NCBI GenBank assembly: GCA_030867875.1
Contig: JAOWCC010000044.1
Span: 2,760,501 to 2,824,500, forward strand
Source: Actinernus sp. WN-2022
Taxonomy: Eukaryota; Cnidaria; Anthozoa; Actiniaria; Actinernidae
Length of the DNA stretch: 64,000 nucleotides
Direction: 5' to 3'
Under the pieces are notes generated by a model. The model searched no databases and was not told the origin of the DNA. It worked only from the letters and a program-made list of their open reading frames with translations. Of this stretch, positions 53,047 to 63,450 are shown one piece after another (positions within the stretch are counted from its first letter, which is position 1; each line of letters opens with the position of its first letter). A program made the translations under genes and the position numbers.

Positions 53047-54088
53047 GTGTACCAAGACCACTTCCAAATCCCTGGCATTCAACAAAACATTACAGCCACA
53101 TGCTTTGCCATTGGCTTTGCCTTTAGAATTGAACTCCACCCTCGTACCTCTCTTGACCATCTACTTTGTCGAAAACCAAACATGTTTCCCACAAAAACAC
53201 ACAACTCCATTGTCACACATTCCTTAGCGTGTGACACTCGAGGCATTTTCGTATCATCTTCACCTCGCAAAAAGCAGTCCTGCAGGTACGTGGGCAGAGA
53301 CTGTCGACATTGTAGCGTGTGGAATGCTTTTTCAGCGGGATATATTTGTCTATTCTATCGCGCAAAAGAAATGGCTTCACTTCGGACGCGCGTTAAAATT
53401 AAACATGGAAGTTTCCGGTGCAAGTGTAGTATGTCAGTGCCCTCTGGTTACTCTGGTTCTGCACGATCTGACCCCTTCAACCGCCCATTTCAATTTACTC
53501 AAACCTGTGGGAAATTGTTGTATTACTCCAAGGCCTACAAATCAGACAAACACCATAAGACAAGACGGACAGCAGCAAAGAAAACATATGCGTTCATGGT
53601 AAAGCAATCACCAACTCCTGCAGTTAATGTTACTCCGCCACCTGCACTCTCTGCTTCAAGAAAGTCTGCTACAGCTAATGCTAAATTTGCACCGTCTACT
53701 TCAAGAATACCTACTACAGCTAACGCTAAACCTGCACAGTCTACTTCAGGAAAACCTGTTCCAGTTAATACTAACTGTGCATCCTCTGCTTCAAGAAAAC
53801 TTGCTACAGCTAATACTAAATCTGCACCGTCTACTTCAGAAAAACCTGCTACAGCTAATATTAGTCCTACAACTCTACTGCTGCAATATCCGACTGGCTG
53901 TTACCCATTTTGAACCCCCTATTAAACCTGATTTTGAAAAATGTCAGTGAAAGAACTGAAAGAATACGTTCAAAAGAGAGGGGTTACTGTCTCATGCTAT
54001 AATAAGCCAGAGCCTCTCATTTTAGCTAATGCTATTTTTCATCAACCCGAGAAAACTCTGGTGTCACATGACACATCCATTGTTTAGT
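53047..54088 (+). pseudogene. OTU-like / SAP-like transposon protein with 15-residue repeats
   Basis: In one frame LAKSSPAGTWAETVDIVACG then MLFQRDIFVYSIAQKKWLHF (about 53265-53395) resembles the C-terminal part of an OTU cysteine protease (GTWAxxVxIxAxAxxxxxxIxV). A neighbouring frame ends in a Ser/Thr/Ala/Lys tail of five 15-residue units (TSGKPVPVNT, ASRKLATANTKSAP and similar). Just downstream, 53941-54088 reads MSVKELKEYVQKRGVTVSCY, a SAP-like helix pair used for DNA or chromatin binding. Frameshifts separate these parts, so whether they formed one protein is inference. OTU domains occur in several retroelements and large DNA transposons. Confidence 0.45.
53641..53875. repeat. 45-bp minisatellite, about five units
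   Basis: Units of 45 bp (CCTGCTACAGCTAATACTAA...TCTACTTCAGGAAAA) keep the reading frame and encode the 15-residue repeats noted for the surrounding ORF. Confidence 0.75.
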
Positions 54089-54868
54089 TACTTCCCATTT
54101 AAGACCGAACACGTTTTGTCATCACTTTGGAGCCTTCTTGTGTATAGCCTTATAATTAATTACTGAATTATTTTTACCTTTCTTTATTTCAGGAACTTCC
54201 TATGTCTCCAGAGGAGAAATATGACGCTTCTCCAACTGCTCCATCCTCAAACCAATAAGAGGTCAGTAGAGTACCTAGTACTAGTTGTCCTTTTCGTCGA
54301 CTTTTTAGTTAACATTTCACGAAGTTACGTTTGCAATTCCTCGTTGGAGTTAACTTTTTTTACCATGTTGACAATTATTATATTTACTATATATTCGTTA
54401 GGGTTTTTATTTGTATCTTTACTTTGCTTTTTTAACACGTGGAAAATAATACAATATAACTCAATATCATCCTATCTGGACATCATGCATTGCACATTAG
54501 TATTCAGTTAACTCATGAGTCGTCTAAGAACTATACGGCAATGAGCAATGAGCAATGAGCTTATATATTTCGTCAATCAAAATTAAACGGAGAAAATAAA
54601 GGAAACCGTATGCTGTTGGCCATTGTTATTCTGAATAAAAGAAAATACCATCCAGCTACATGTAATAGGAAAGGGAGGAAACAAAATATACTTAACTGAT
54701 CCCAGATTTGAGAACTTTTTGAGAACTATTTTCTTCGAAATGAAAACCTTAGTTTGATCAAAACTGAATTAAAACTTCAAAAGTTTTAATCAATCAAACA
54801 CGAGAAAGAAGAATAGAAAATTAACACGTTTTACATTCCTTTACCGTTCATGCTTTTGTTCTTAATTG
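54089..54868. other. no gene seen
   Basis: The plus-strand frame at 54221-54511 is Leu/Phe/Ile-rich and hydrophobic, consistent with AT-rich non-coding DNA. ATGAGCAATGAGCA repeats near 54540. Confidence 0.45.
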
Positions 54869-54894
54869 GAGGCGATATAGTCTTCGACCACCCT

Positions 54895-56069
54895 TTCGAT
54901 GCTTGGTGTCTGTGACATACCAGAAGGTGACTACTTCGAACACAACCTAGAAAATAATACTGCCAAATTTACAATCACAGAAGATGAATGGAAAAAAGAT
55001 AAAGTCTGGCAGCGTTAAATCATGAGGCTCGCATTCCTTATCTGTCCCATGGACTGACATATTTGCGAAACATCTAAAAGCCTCTAATAGTTATTGCTCC
55101 TTCTCCTTTAACTTTAATAGAGTTAAGTGGAAAGAGTCGAGAAAAAAGACAATGCCTGCCTTCTTTTGTAGGAAAAGGTAGATGCAAGAATAAGAACTGC
55201 GAGATGTCTGTCAGGCTTGCCATAACGGCTGCGAATGAGAAGCTCAAACAAGTCAATGTTACTTACAGCGGCACAATAAAACATCGCATAGCTTTTCCAT
55301 GTGCCCGATTCATTCGAACTGGGAGAAGACAGGAACTAAGAGAGAATTATAAATCAAGCACTCCTTCGAATCTGTACCATCATTCACTGGCGGCTTTCAA
55401 GTCAGATGTCTTTCTATCAAGACATCGCGATAGCACCGGTTCAAAAGCAGTGCTCAACAGGACTTCCTCTGAAGGAAGAAAGACAGATCAGCTTGATTCT
55501 TATCTGATACGTGGCCTAGGTCTCTTGAGAAGGAAACTCCAAATGGAAGATGAAGGGGAAGCAATGCTCGTGGGGGAGAAGCACGCTCAAAGAGAAATCT
55601 GTTTGGCCACGTGCATAATGTATATATCGAGCCATTCGCTTTACTGATGTGGACTGAAGCTGGTATACGTTTGTGGCATGACCTTTGCCAAGTTTCAACA
55701 GTACATTGGGATGCCACAGCGTCTCTTGTCAAGCGAATACAAGACAGTACTAAATCAATGCATTACTACGCCATTGTTGTCCCTAATCCTGTTGCAGGAG
55801 AAGCACCGTTGGCAGTTGCAGAAATGGTGACCAATAGTCAAACCATGCCAAGCATATCAAATTTCATGGCACTGTTTCACCATGCAGAAGCCAAGATATT
55901 TGGATTCAACAAATTATCGGTACCACTAACTATCGTTAGTGACCTAAGTTGGCCTTTCATACTCGCTACTCTCAAAGAATATAATGGTGAACCCCGGCAG
56001 GATTTCTTAGAAAGAACCTGGAGAAGAGTTCGTGATCACCAAACCAAACCGTTCGAGACAAGAGAATGA
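54895..56069 (+). pseudogene. unclassified DDE-like transposase
   Basis: The N-terminal text is LCDIPEGDYFEHNL, TITEDEWKKD and PWTDIFAKHLKASNSYCSFS. A small Cys motif follows (GKGRCKNKNCEMSVRLAITA), then VTYSGTIKHRIAFPCARFIR, YHHSLAAFKSDVFLSRHRDS and LNRTSSEGRKTDQLDSYLI. In the next frame (from 55611) come WTEAGIRLWHDL, STVHWDATASLV (Asp 34 of that frame), YYAIVVPNPVAGEAPLAVAE, and VPLTIVSDLSWPFILA (Asp 111). Two Asp in beta-strand-like contexts 77 residues apart suggest an RNase H-fold transposase, as in MULE/KDZ-like families. The Glu part is lost after 56069. The family is familiar from cnidarians and fish but I know no agreed name. Confidence 0.5.
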
Positions 56070-56926
56070 CGTGGCTACTCACATGTGCAAGTCACGTTAT
56101 GCATGAACTCTCTACAAAATGCAAGGCAAAGTAAGTTATAAGTATTTATTAATAATTAACACTTACTTGTTTACTCAATAGTCAACAACAACCAATAAAT
56201 GTAAACATAGCATTGGATTACTGAATGTAGCTATTATTTTATATAGCGCAATGTTCACTTTATGGAAGACTATTTTAATGCTAATCCTATGCCAACCATT
56301 GTGAGATGAAAACTTAAGTCATTCAATTCAGTACAGTGATGCAACAGAAGAAAGAGTTGGGTTGGAACTGCAAATATATAAACATGGCGTACTGGAAGCT
56401 ATTTTCTGGTAACGTACAGAAGGGGAAACTCTTTATGATTTAGCATGCAGTAGTGGAAAGTCCAAATAATGTCTCACCATGTTGTTTTTTTACGTAAAAG
56501 AAATTACAATGTGTCTCTTAAGCAGACACAGTCGGCCTCTTGGGAGAACAGTATATTCGACTGAAGGAGTTACCAACATTAAATAAAGTTACCATAAATG
56601 CTCTATTAAAGCGCCCGGGCACTTATTTAATTCTGGGTCTTACTGGATGCTTATTAGAGACGAGGCACTTAATAGAGAGAGGCCCTTATTCAAACACCTC
56701 TAGGGGATCACTCGCCCAAAAACGAAAACGCTATAAATTACAAAACAAAGAGCCGTTTATTCGCTTCACTTGTGTAGCATGACCATATACGGTAAAATCC
56801 GCGGAAGAACAGTGTACGCATCAGTTCTCAGTGTTAGGTCTGTTGACTGTTTTGCCTTACTGTTAGGGAGGGAACGCTTATTAGGGAGGGGCACTTAACA
56901 CAAATTTCTTTCTTGGAATTCTTCTT
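56070..56926. other. no gene; short repeat with inverted CACTTA words
   Basis: Between about 56608 and 56905 are GGGCACTTATTTAAT, GAGGCACTTAATAGAGAG, AACGCTTATTAGGGAGGG and GGGGCACTTAACAC, a pattern seen in dispersed animal repeats. The rest is featureless. Confidence 0.4.
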
Positions 56927-56961
56927 AATTTGAGGCAATATCGTCTTCGACCACCATTTCA

Positions 56962-57330
56962 ATGCTTGGTCTCTGTGACATACCAGAAGGTGACTACTTC
57001 GAACACAACCTAAAAAATAATACTGCCAAATTTACAATCACAGAAGTTGAATGGGATAAGATAAAGCCTGGCAGCGTAAAATCATGGGGCTCACGTTCCT
57101 TATCTGGCCCATGGTCTCACATATTTGCAAAGCATCTAAAATCCTCTAATAGTAATTGCTCCTTCTCCTTTAACTTTAATAGAGTTAAGCTGAAAGAGTC
57201 GAGAAAAAAAGACAACACCTTTCTTAACAGGAAAAGGCAGATGCAAGAATAAAAAAACTGCGAGATGTCTGTCAGGCTTACCATAACGGCTGCGAATGGG
57301 AAGCTCAAGTCCATGTTACTAGTATTATCC
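56962..57330 (+). pseudogene. second copy of the 5' end of the unclassified transposase
   Basis: A 96-codon open frame reads MLGLCDIPEGDYFEHNLKNN, VEWDKIKPGSVKSWGSRSLS and PWSHIFAKHLKSSNSNCSFS. The Cys-motif region follows in another frame (KNCEMSVRLTITAANGKLKS) and is cut near 57320. This copy is better preserved than the first over the same stretch (PWSHIFAK against PWTDIFAK) but lacks the catalytic part. Confidence 0.6.
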
Positions 57331-57679
57331 GTTATGGATTTCTCCTGTTTTATTGTTACTGATAAACTCCTTAACCAATGGACCTCCAAATTTCTTACAT
57401 TTTTGGATAATCTTTTTTATCTTCCATTCATATATAGTATTATATTTTTTCTTATATATTTCCTAGTGCGATACGAGGTGAGTTTTATTTATATATTTAT
57501 GCTCTTATTTATCTTAAATGGGAGTTAGCATAGAATCCTACCGAGCGGCAATAGGACTTTTCAACTCCTGCATGGTACATACTGATTATTATGTTTGTCC
57601 ACTTCCACTTGGACATATTTATTTTATCAACTTCTTTAGTGCTATGTTTCTTTATATCACTTATTATTTCTGGCGATGT

Positions 57680-58935
57680 AGAAATTTAAATACTCCATCT
57701 AAACTTGACGAAATCTCGGCATTACTTTCTACTCAGTTTTAATGTTTTTGGAGTTTCTGAGACATGGCTAAACGACAAAATAAATAGCGACTCATTACTT
57801 CTCCCCAGTTATCATGCTCCTTTCAGAAGAGATAGAACCTGAAACGCGGTGGAGTCGTAGCCCTGTATGTAGAAGAGTTCCTTTACACTAAAAGAAGAAA
57901 CGATCTAGAACCAAAAAATATAGAATTACTTTTAGTTGAAATAATATGCAATAAGCAACATTTATTATGTGGTGTCTGTTACCGCTCACCCGACTCGTCT
58001 TCCGAACTGCCAATTGAGTTCTTTAACTCACTTCAGGAAACAATTGACACAATTAAGCGTTGTCATTATAAGGATTTTTTCTACTCGGCGATTTCAACGC
58101 TCATTTTGATTGTGAGGACGTAAACAACAGCTCTAATGTTGGAATTCAATTGTACAATTTCCTTGAGCGAGATTCACTTTTCCAACTAGTTAATGAACCA
58201 ACACGCATAACGGCAAATAGTGAAACTATTTTAGACCTTATTATATCTGACTCTCCTTGGTTTTTTACTTCAACAGGGACGCTCAGTCCTCCATCAAATT
58301 GCGACCATTCTGTTGTTTGGGGTAAATTATGCATATCATTACAGAAACCGCATGCTTTCGAAAGATACGTTTGGGATTTTAGCCACCTTAATGAAACTGC
58401 TTTGAATCAAGATTTGTGTAACAATGACTGGAATAGCATTTTTTTCCTGACACATCTAGCATAGACATTGTTTATGATGCTTCTTTCAAATCGTTGAATG
58501 TTATTATTAGCAAACACATTACACGAAAAAGGTAATTATTCGTCCCACCGACAAGCCATGGATGACTGCAGACATTCAACGGAACATTAGAAAACGCAAC
58601 CATTTGTTGAAATCGTATTCCAAATACAAAACGGATTATAATCTTCTTTGCGTATACGGACAGAACGCTTTAAGAAATCATATCTACCCTCTACTATATC
58701 ATACTGGAATGACCTACACCTCTACATCTCCGCGAAGAAATAAGTATTTCAAAATTCAAACAATCCCTTAAGGTACATTTGTTTACATCAAAAACAAGCC
58801 GCCTATTTGATTTTGGGGCACGTTACCCCTCAGTTTTACATGCCAGGCTTAGACTTAAAAACAGCGCATTAAACTCTCACTTATTTAAGAGAAACTGCGC
58901 TACATCTCCAAGCTGCCTATGGGTCATTCCATGAT
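57680..58935 (+). pseudogene. non-LTR retrotransposon with the reverse transcriptase deleted
   Basis: The 5' half is an apurinic-type endonuclease: NTPSKLDEISALLSTQF, then in other frames GGVVALYVEEFLYTKRRNDL, LLLVEIICNKQHLLCGVCYR and SPDSSSELPIEFFNSLQE, FLLGDFNAHFDCEDVNN with the conserved GDFN, RITANSETILDLIISD and SPPSNCDHSVVWGKL (SDH-like). After KPWMTADIQRNIRKRNHLLK the reading jumps, near 58660, to the extreme C-terminus: RFKKSYLPSTISYWNDL, RLFDFGARYPSVLHARLRLK and SHLFKRNCATSPSCLW, the zinc-knuckle region. All reverse transcriptase motifs, normally about 2 kb, are missing. Confidence 0.8.
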
Positions 58936-61054
58936 CATGGACATTACATTTGGACAGAATTCACGAGGAATAAATATTGCTAAAACAAAATTATATTCCA
59001 GAAAGTTTTCCTTTCTACTTTATTATGATTGAAAGGGTGGTACTGCATGTTTGTATGGAAACTTAATATTGATATATTATAATTGATATATTATGGTTGT
59101 CATGGACGTTACACCAAAAACAACCAATCATTCAAGTACTAATTTTGAAACCTTATTTGCTGTAAATTATACAAATATTTAACAATTATTCACTTCAGTC
59201 TCAGTGACTATTGGTGAATATTTACCTCGACGAATAATATAATTTCATCAGTGAATATCAGGGAAATTAAAACTAGACAATATAATAGTCTGACTTCCGA
59301 TCCGACCCTTTTATAAGTTTTACAAGTGCAAGCGCGCGTGACAAGATAGTTTTGTGACAAACATTTGCATAATCACGTGTCGCTACGGTTCATTGCACAA
59401 ACCGACTCGACTTGCAGGGACTACAAGGATGGATTTTCTAAAGTATAGAAATAACGAGAAAACAGTCCAAATGCACACTAGAATTCAAGTTGAAGCAGCA
59501 ATCTTCACTTTTGAGACCTCGTACCGTGTTACAAAGAGAGGAAATGCAGCGAAAATGAGTGGAAATGGGCAAAACTGAAAATCTGCCACGGCGAGTGTAA
59601 ATTTATCGAAACAACGAAAGGAACCGCTTTCATGAATTCACTTCAAAGGACAAATTTCCTAGTTTTGTGGATTATAGCCATCACAGAATCAAAGACAATG
59701 GTAAATCAAGAGACAAATGATTTCGGTATGAGATAAAGCTTGAAAACACACGGAGAGCGGCGAGAGAAGAGCATAACACTAACAGCAACCGGCTCCCTGA
59801 ATGAAACTAGAACTTGTTGTTTTTCTATCAAGCACCACGAGGAAAATAACTGACTCAAGTAAGTACACTCTGTTTGAGTCGAACCGCTCCCAAATTTTTG
59901 TAGGACAAGGTCTCGTCGTATTATTTATTGCTCTAAGTAGACATTATTTCCTTGCAAAAGTTTGTAATTCATGAAGACATGAGGACCGAATAAACTCAAC
60001 CCGAAACTCGTAAGAAAACTTTGTTTATGAAGGCTTGTGGATTTAAAAAAAGCTTCAAGTTTAGCCATACTTATTTAGTTGTTTCTTTGGTGGGTTTTGG
60101 AAAAGCTTTTTCTTTCATATTATTTATTTCTTTGTGAGAAACATCGGTAACTATGCGAGCGGCCATTTTGGTAAATGCATTGTATGTCATATTCACCTCG
60201 ACCAATCAGAGCACGGGAATCTAAACCAGAATATTTAACATATCTATTGCTATTTCTTCATTATGTTTTTATTTTCTGTGATTGATAAAAAATAGCTTGC
60301 ATGGACGTTACATTCTCAATCATGGATGTTACAGTGTGTGAAAAGCGATTTGATAAAGGGAAATTAACTATCTTTTCTTCTTTTCTAACCTTTAAAATCA
60401 TATCCAATTTGTCTTGTGATGTGGCCAGCAGTATTTATCTTTAAGCATGCTCACTAAGTTGACAGTTCTGAGCATGCTCAGAAATGAGTAACTTCTGGTG
60501 ACATTATTCCATCTCTACCAAGTATTCTAAGTTCAATGTCTTAAGAAGAATTGTTGGGGATACTATCTCTCCAGAGTAAAATCAGTTCCAGACCGATACA
60601 AGAAATATTGCTTAGTACACTTGATAGAAATCAAAATCAACATTGTCCGTGTTTACATACCAGCGGCACTATTGGTATCATTTGACACTTCGATTTACTG
60701 TTAATGTTATCTAAAATTTGGCCACCTTAAATTTTGGCCTGTTACATTATACTTCTAATATGTGCCTGATATTATTATTTTTGTATGTTAATTTATTTGG
60801 GTAGAATTTTTTTTTTTTGAAACTGAAATAATTAAATAAAAATGGGTAGCTCATTGTGTAACGTCCATGATGTAACCGTCCATGACAAAAATGTCATGGA
60901 CGTTACACAGTGAACAATCCGTTTTCTGACATTTGATATCACATTTGTGATTTTGTTATATATTGTGTACAGTGATTTTGTTATATGTACACAATTTATC
61001 TCGGGAGAAAGAAATCTGTGTATATTTTTCATGGACGTTACGTAACGTCCATGA
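58935..61054. repeat. field of TCATGGACGTTAC motifs in both orientations
   Basis: The 13-bp word or a one-base variant occurs at 58935, 59100, 60299, 60320, 60856 (reverse), 60871 (reverse, one extra C), 60894 and as a 26-bp perfect palindrome at 61029-61054 (two words head to head). Several copies extend to TCATGGACGTTACAC. The rest of this 2.1-kb stretch has no gene. Clustered copies in both orientations resemble subterminal binding sites of a DNA transposon or a palindromic satellite. Confidence 0.7.
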
Positions 61055-61191
61055 CATAACTTTATATTCTCATAATTATGACATGAGAAAGTTTTTAGAA
61101 GAAAACATATTTTTGTATTTAGTTGTAAGGTTAGGGCTTTCAAAGTATGATTTAGACTTTAACTTAATAAAGCATTTTGTGTTAAAATTTG

Positions 61192-61214
61192 ATAATTTAC
61201 TAACCTGAGTATCA

Positions 61215-61247
<33 letters not shown>

Positions 61248-62179
61248 CCCCAAAAAAAAGAAGAGGGAGGAGAAGGGCCTGATACAAATACTGGTCGAGA
61301 CGCGTGTAAAACGTCCGAATTTCGGTCATTACTCCTAATTGGTCGAAAGACAATGATGATTGGTGCTGGTAATCCTGAATCAGCTTCGGTCGTTTTCCAA
61401 TGACAGCGAGTGTAAATCTGAAACAGCGATACAACATTCACTTGAACATTTTCCTGTAAAGTCTCTGAAGCCAGACCAGAGGGATTGCATAAGGAGACTG
61501 ATCTGTCTGAACGAAGACGTCCTTGCAATTCTTCCCATGGCCTATGGAAAAAGCCTAATTTATCAACTTCTGCCGAAAGTTTGCGAGACGTTTTTCGAAG
61601 CCCACCACGACGAAACGAGTGTACGTACCGTTTCCTATCGTAATTGTTAGTTCCTTGGACTACATAAGTTAATAATTTGAACAAGGCCAAAACTAGTCTA
61701 CAAGCTGCAGCGATCGGCGAGTCCGGAGAGAAAGACACATCGAAGACAGGGAAATTTTAAAATCATCTATGGAAGTGCTGAACAATGGCTAAGCGAAAGA
61801 TGAGCGAAAGATGGTCAAAATGTTTAAAATGTGGTGCAATTTGAACAAAGCCAAAGTTCTTGTGGTTGACGAAGTCCATACTGTGGAGACTTGGTAAGTA
61901 GTCTAGTATTATTTTGGAATATAAATAATGTTTTAAGTGGACATGATACTACAAGGTTCGAATGTGTGAAAAGTTTTTCAGGTTACTAGCGGCTAATCTC
62001 GAACGCACTTTACTACGTGACATGATTGTGACATGATTGTGACAGGCGACGTGAGAAGGGGCGGAAGGTGTCTCGAATAGTATTTGTATCAGGCGTTCTT
62101 TTCCCCCTCTCGCGCGTTTTTTTTTTCTTTCTTTTTCTCGGGGGAAAAGGTAAGCCCGATACTCAGGTTAATAATTTAC
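61192..62179. mobile_element. Mutator-like element (9-bp TSD) carrying a RecQ-like helicase start
   Basis: The 9-bp direct repeat ATAATTTAC (61192-61200 and 62171-62179) flanks a 970-bp element whose inverted ends start TAACCTGAGTATC and stay related for about 80 bp (CCTGATACAAATACT and GTCGAGAC on both sides), despite a C33 tract on the left and a pyrimidine tract on the right. It carries the first exons of a RecQ-like helicase and no transposase. The tip TA(A/G)CCTGA resembles that of the Mutator-like element at 21.2 kb. Confidence 0.78.
61360..61893 (+). pseudogene. RecQ-like helicase, N-terminal exons, inside the Mutator-like element
   Basis: The first segment reads SLEHFPVKSLKPDQRDCIRR then NEDVLAILPMAYGKSLIYQL. 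KPDQ is the Q motif, and the Walker A box is altered to PMAYGKS (PTGYGKS expected). Further on come YGSAEQWLSER in a shifted frame and AKVLVVDEVHTVETW with the DExH box (61868-61879), ending at a GTAAGT donor (61894). The downstream helicase motifs are absent, since the element ends at 62170. A stop and frameshifts lie between the two segments. Walker A lacks the usual Thr/Gly pair, so activity is doubtful. Confidence 0.72.
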
Positions 62180-62595
62180 TAACTATGCCACTGAATACTA
62201 TGAAAAGCTCCTCCTTGTAACTACCGACTTTGGGGAACCCCCTGAGATCAAATGGGGCCTGTACTGCACGAGTCATATTTTTTTGGATAGCTCAACTATC
62301 AAAGTGTACATTCATTGGTATTTGATTTTTTTTGTGTTGAATTAATTTTTTTGGATTTTCTCTACTCTCATATGGAATCGCCCCTATATGGCTTTCCCAT
62401 AGAATCTGTTTGTAATTTTTTCGTATTTTGTCCTCTTTTTGCCGTTACGCGTATAACTCTTCTCACCTCTGTCGCACAGGTGCTCAGTGACAAATGGTTA
62501 TTAGCAACTTCCAAAAGAAAAACTGAAATACTACTGTACTTTACGGTCATCCAGATCTAGATTTTTCATCGAATGCATCAATTTTTGAATGTGTT
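62180..62595. other. no gene seen
   Basis: Hydrophobic AT-rich frames only. It may contain the degraded N-terminal part of the recombinase that follows. Confidence 0.4.
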
Positions 62596-62599
62596 CATA

Positions 62600-63450
62600 A
62601 TTTTATTATCCAGTCTAAAAGATTTGACAATAGCCACGTGTCCAGCTGAGTATTCTATACTATGCACTTTGGTCTTCGTGGGTGCAGACAACAAAGAGAA
62701 TTGCGCATGGCGATGTCGTTCTAAAGACCGACAGGGAAGGAAAAGAATACCTAGAATATTGCGAACGCCAAACTAAGACAAGAACTGAAGAAGATCCACG
62801 AAATGTACGTCAAGTGAAACCTCGAATGTACGCCAACAAGGCGTGATCTTGTGCACGATTACAAAATTTACAAAGAAAAACGGCATATATCAATGTTAGA
62901 TCCGGATGCATGCTTCTATCTGTCTTTAAATCACTTTAAAACAGTAAGTCAGGTAGAACTGGAAAACTCTATGTGGTTTAAATCTCAATCAATGGGAATA
63001 AACAAGCTAAATAGCATAATGAAAGACATGTGTCAAGCCGCGGGAATTTCAAGAAAAACAAATCAGCGTGGAAGAAAAACACTGGTTCAAAAGCTTCAAG
63101 ATAGTGGCGTTCCTGTGAACCAAATTATCCAAATAACTGGACATAAAATCCTGCAGTCAATTAACAACTACAGTCTTCTTCGAGAGAAACAACAGGAAAG
63201 CATTTCAAAAATTCTTTCAACAACAACAAGCGAAAACTCGGCACTCACACCTGCAACCCTGCCGCATTTTCCGTACCGAGTAGCATCCAGTTTCACTTCA
63301 TCTGTGGCCTTGAACTCTTTCAATGAAAATAAGCTTCAAACAGTATTTTATGGAAACACGATTACTGAAAGAGTCTTCAATATCAACCTGACCACGGAAC
63401 AAAGCACAATGAAGAGTCTTAGCACTGAGCACTCAGCAGATCGGAAGTGA
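62600..63450 (+). pseudogene. Crypton-like tyrosine recombinase (KIAA1958/DUF3504-type)
   Basis: In the first frame come ILYYALW, then GDVVLKTDREGKEYLEYCER, QTKTRTEEDPRNVRQVKP and RMYANK. After a frameshift near 62845 come LVHDYKIYKEKRHISML, DPDACFYLSLNHFK, MWFKSQSMGINKLNSIM, AAGISRKTNQRGRKTLVQKL, VNQIIQITGHKILQSINNY and LREKQQESISKILS. ITGHK...SINNYS holds the late catalytic His and the Tyr nucleophile. The box II His-x-x-Arg is NQRGR here, so the His appears replaced by Gln while the Arg remains. The last 199 codons are open to a stop at 63448. Crypton recombinases move DNA directly and have been domesticated in animal genes such as KIAA1958. Confidence 0.75.

Larger units (their letters stand above)
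54869..57320. repeat. direct duplication of about 390 bp, copies 2.06 kb apart
   Basis: Copy one is 54869-55265 and copy two 56927-57320. Shared words include ATGCTTGGT(G/C)TCTGTGACAT, CAGAAGGTGACTACTTCGAA, TTTACAATCACAGAAG, CTCCTTCTCCTTTAACTTTA and TGCGAGATGTCTGTCAGGCT. Both begin the same protein (LCDIPEGDYFEHNL), so an element's 5' coding end is present twice in the same orientation. Confidence 0.85.
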
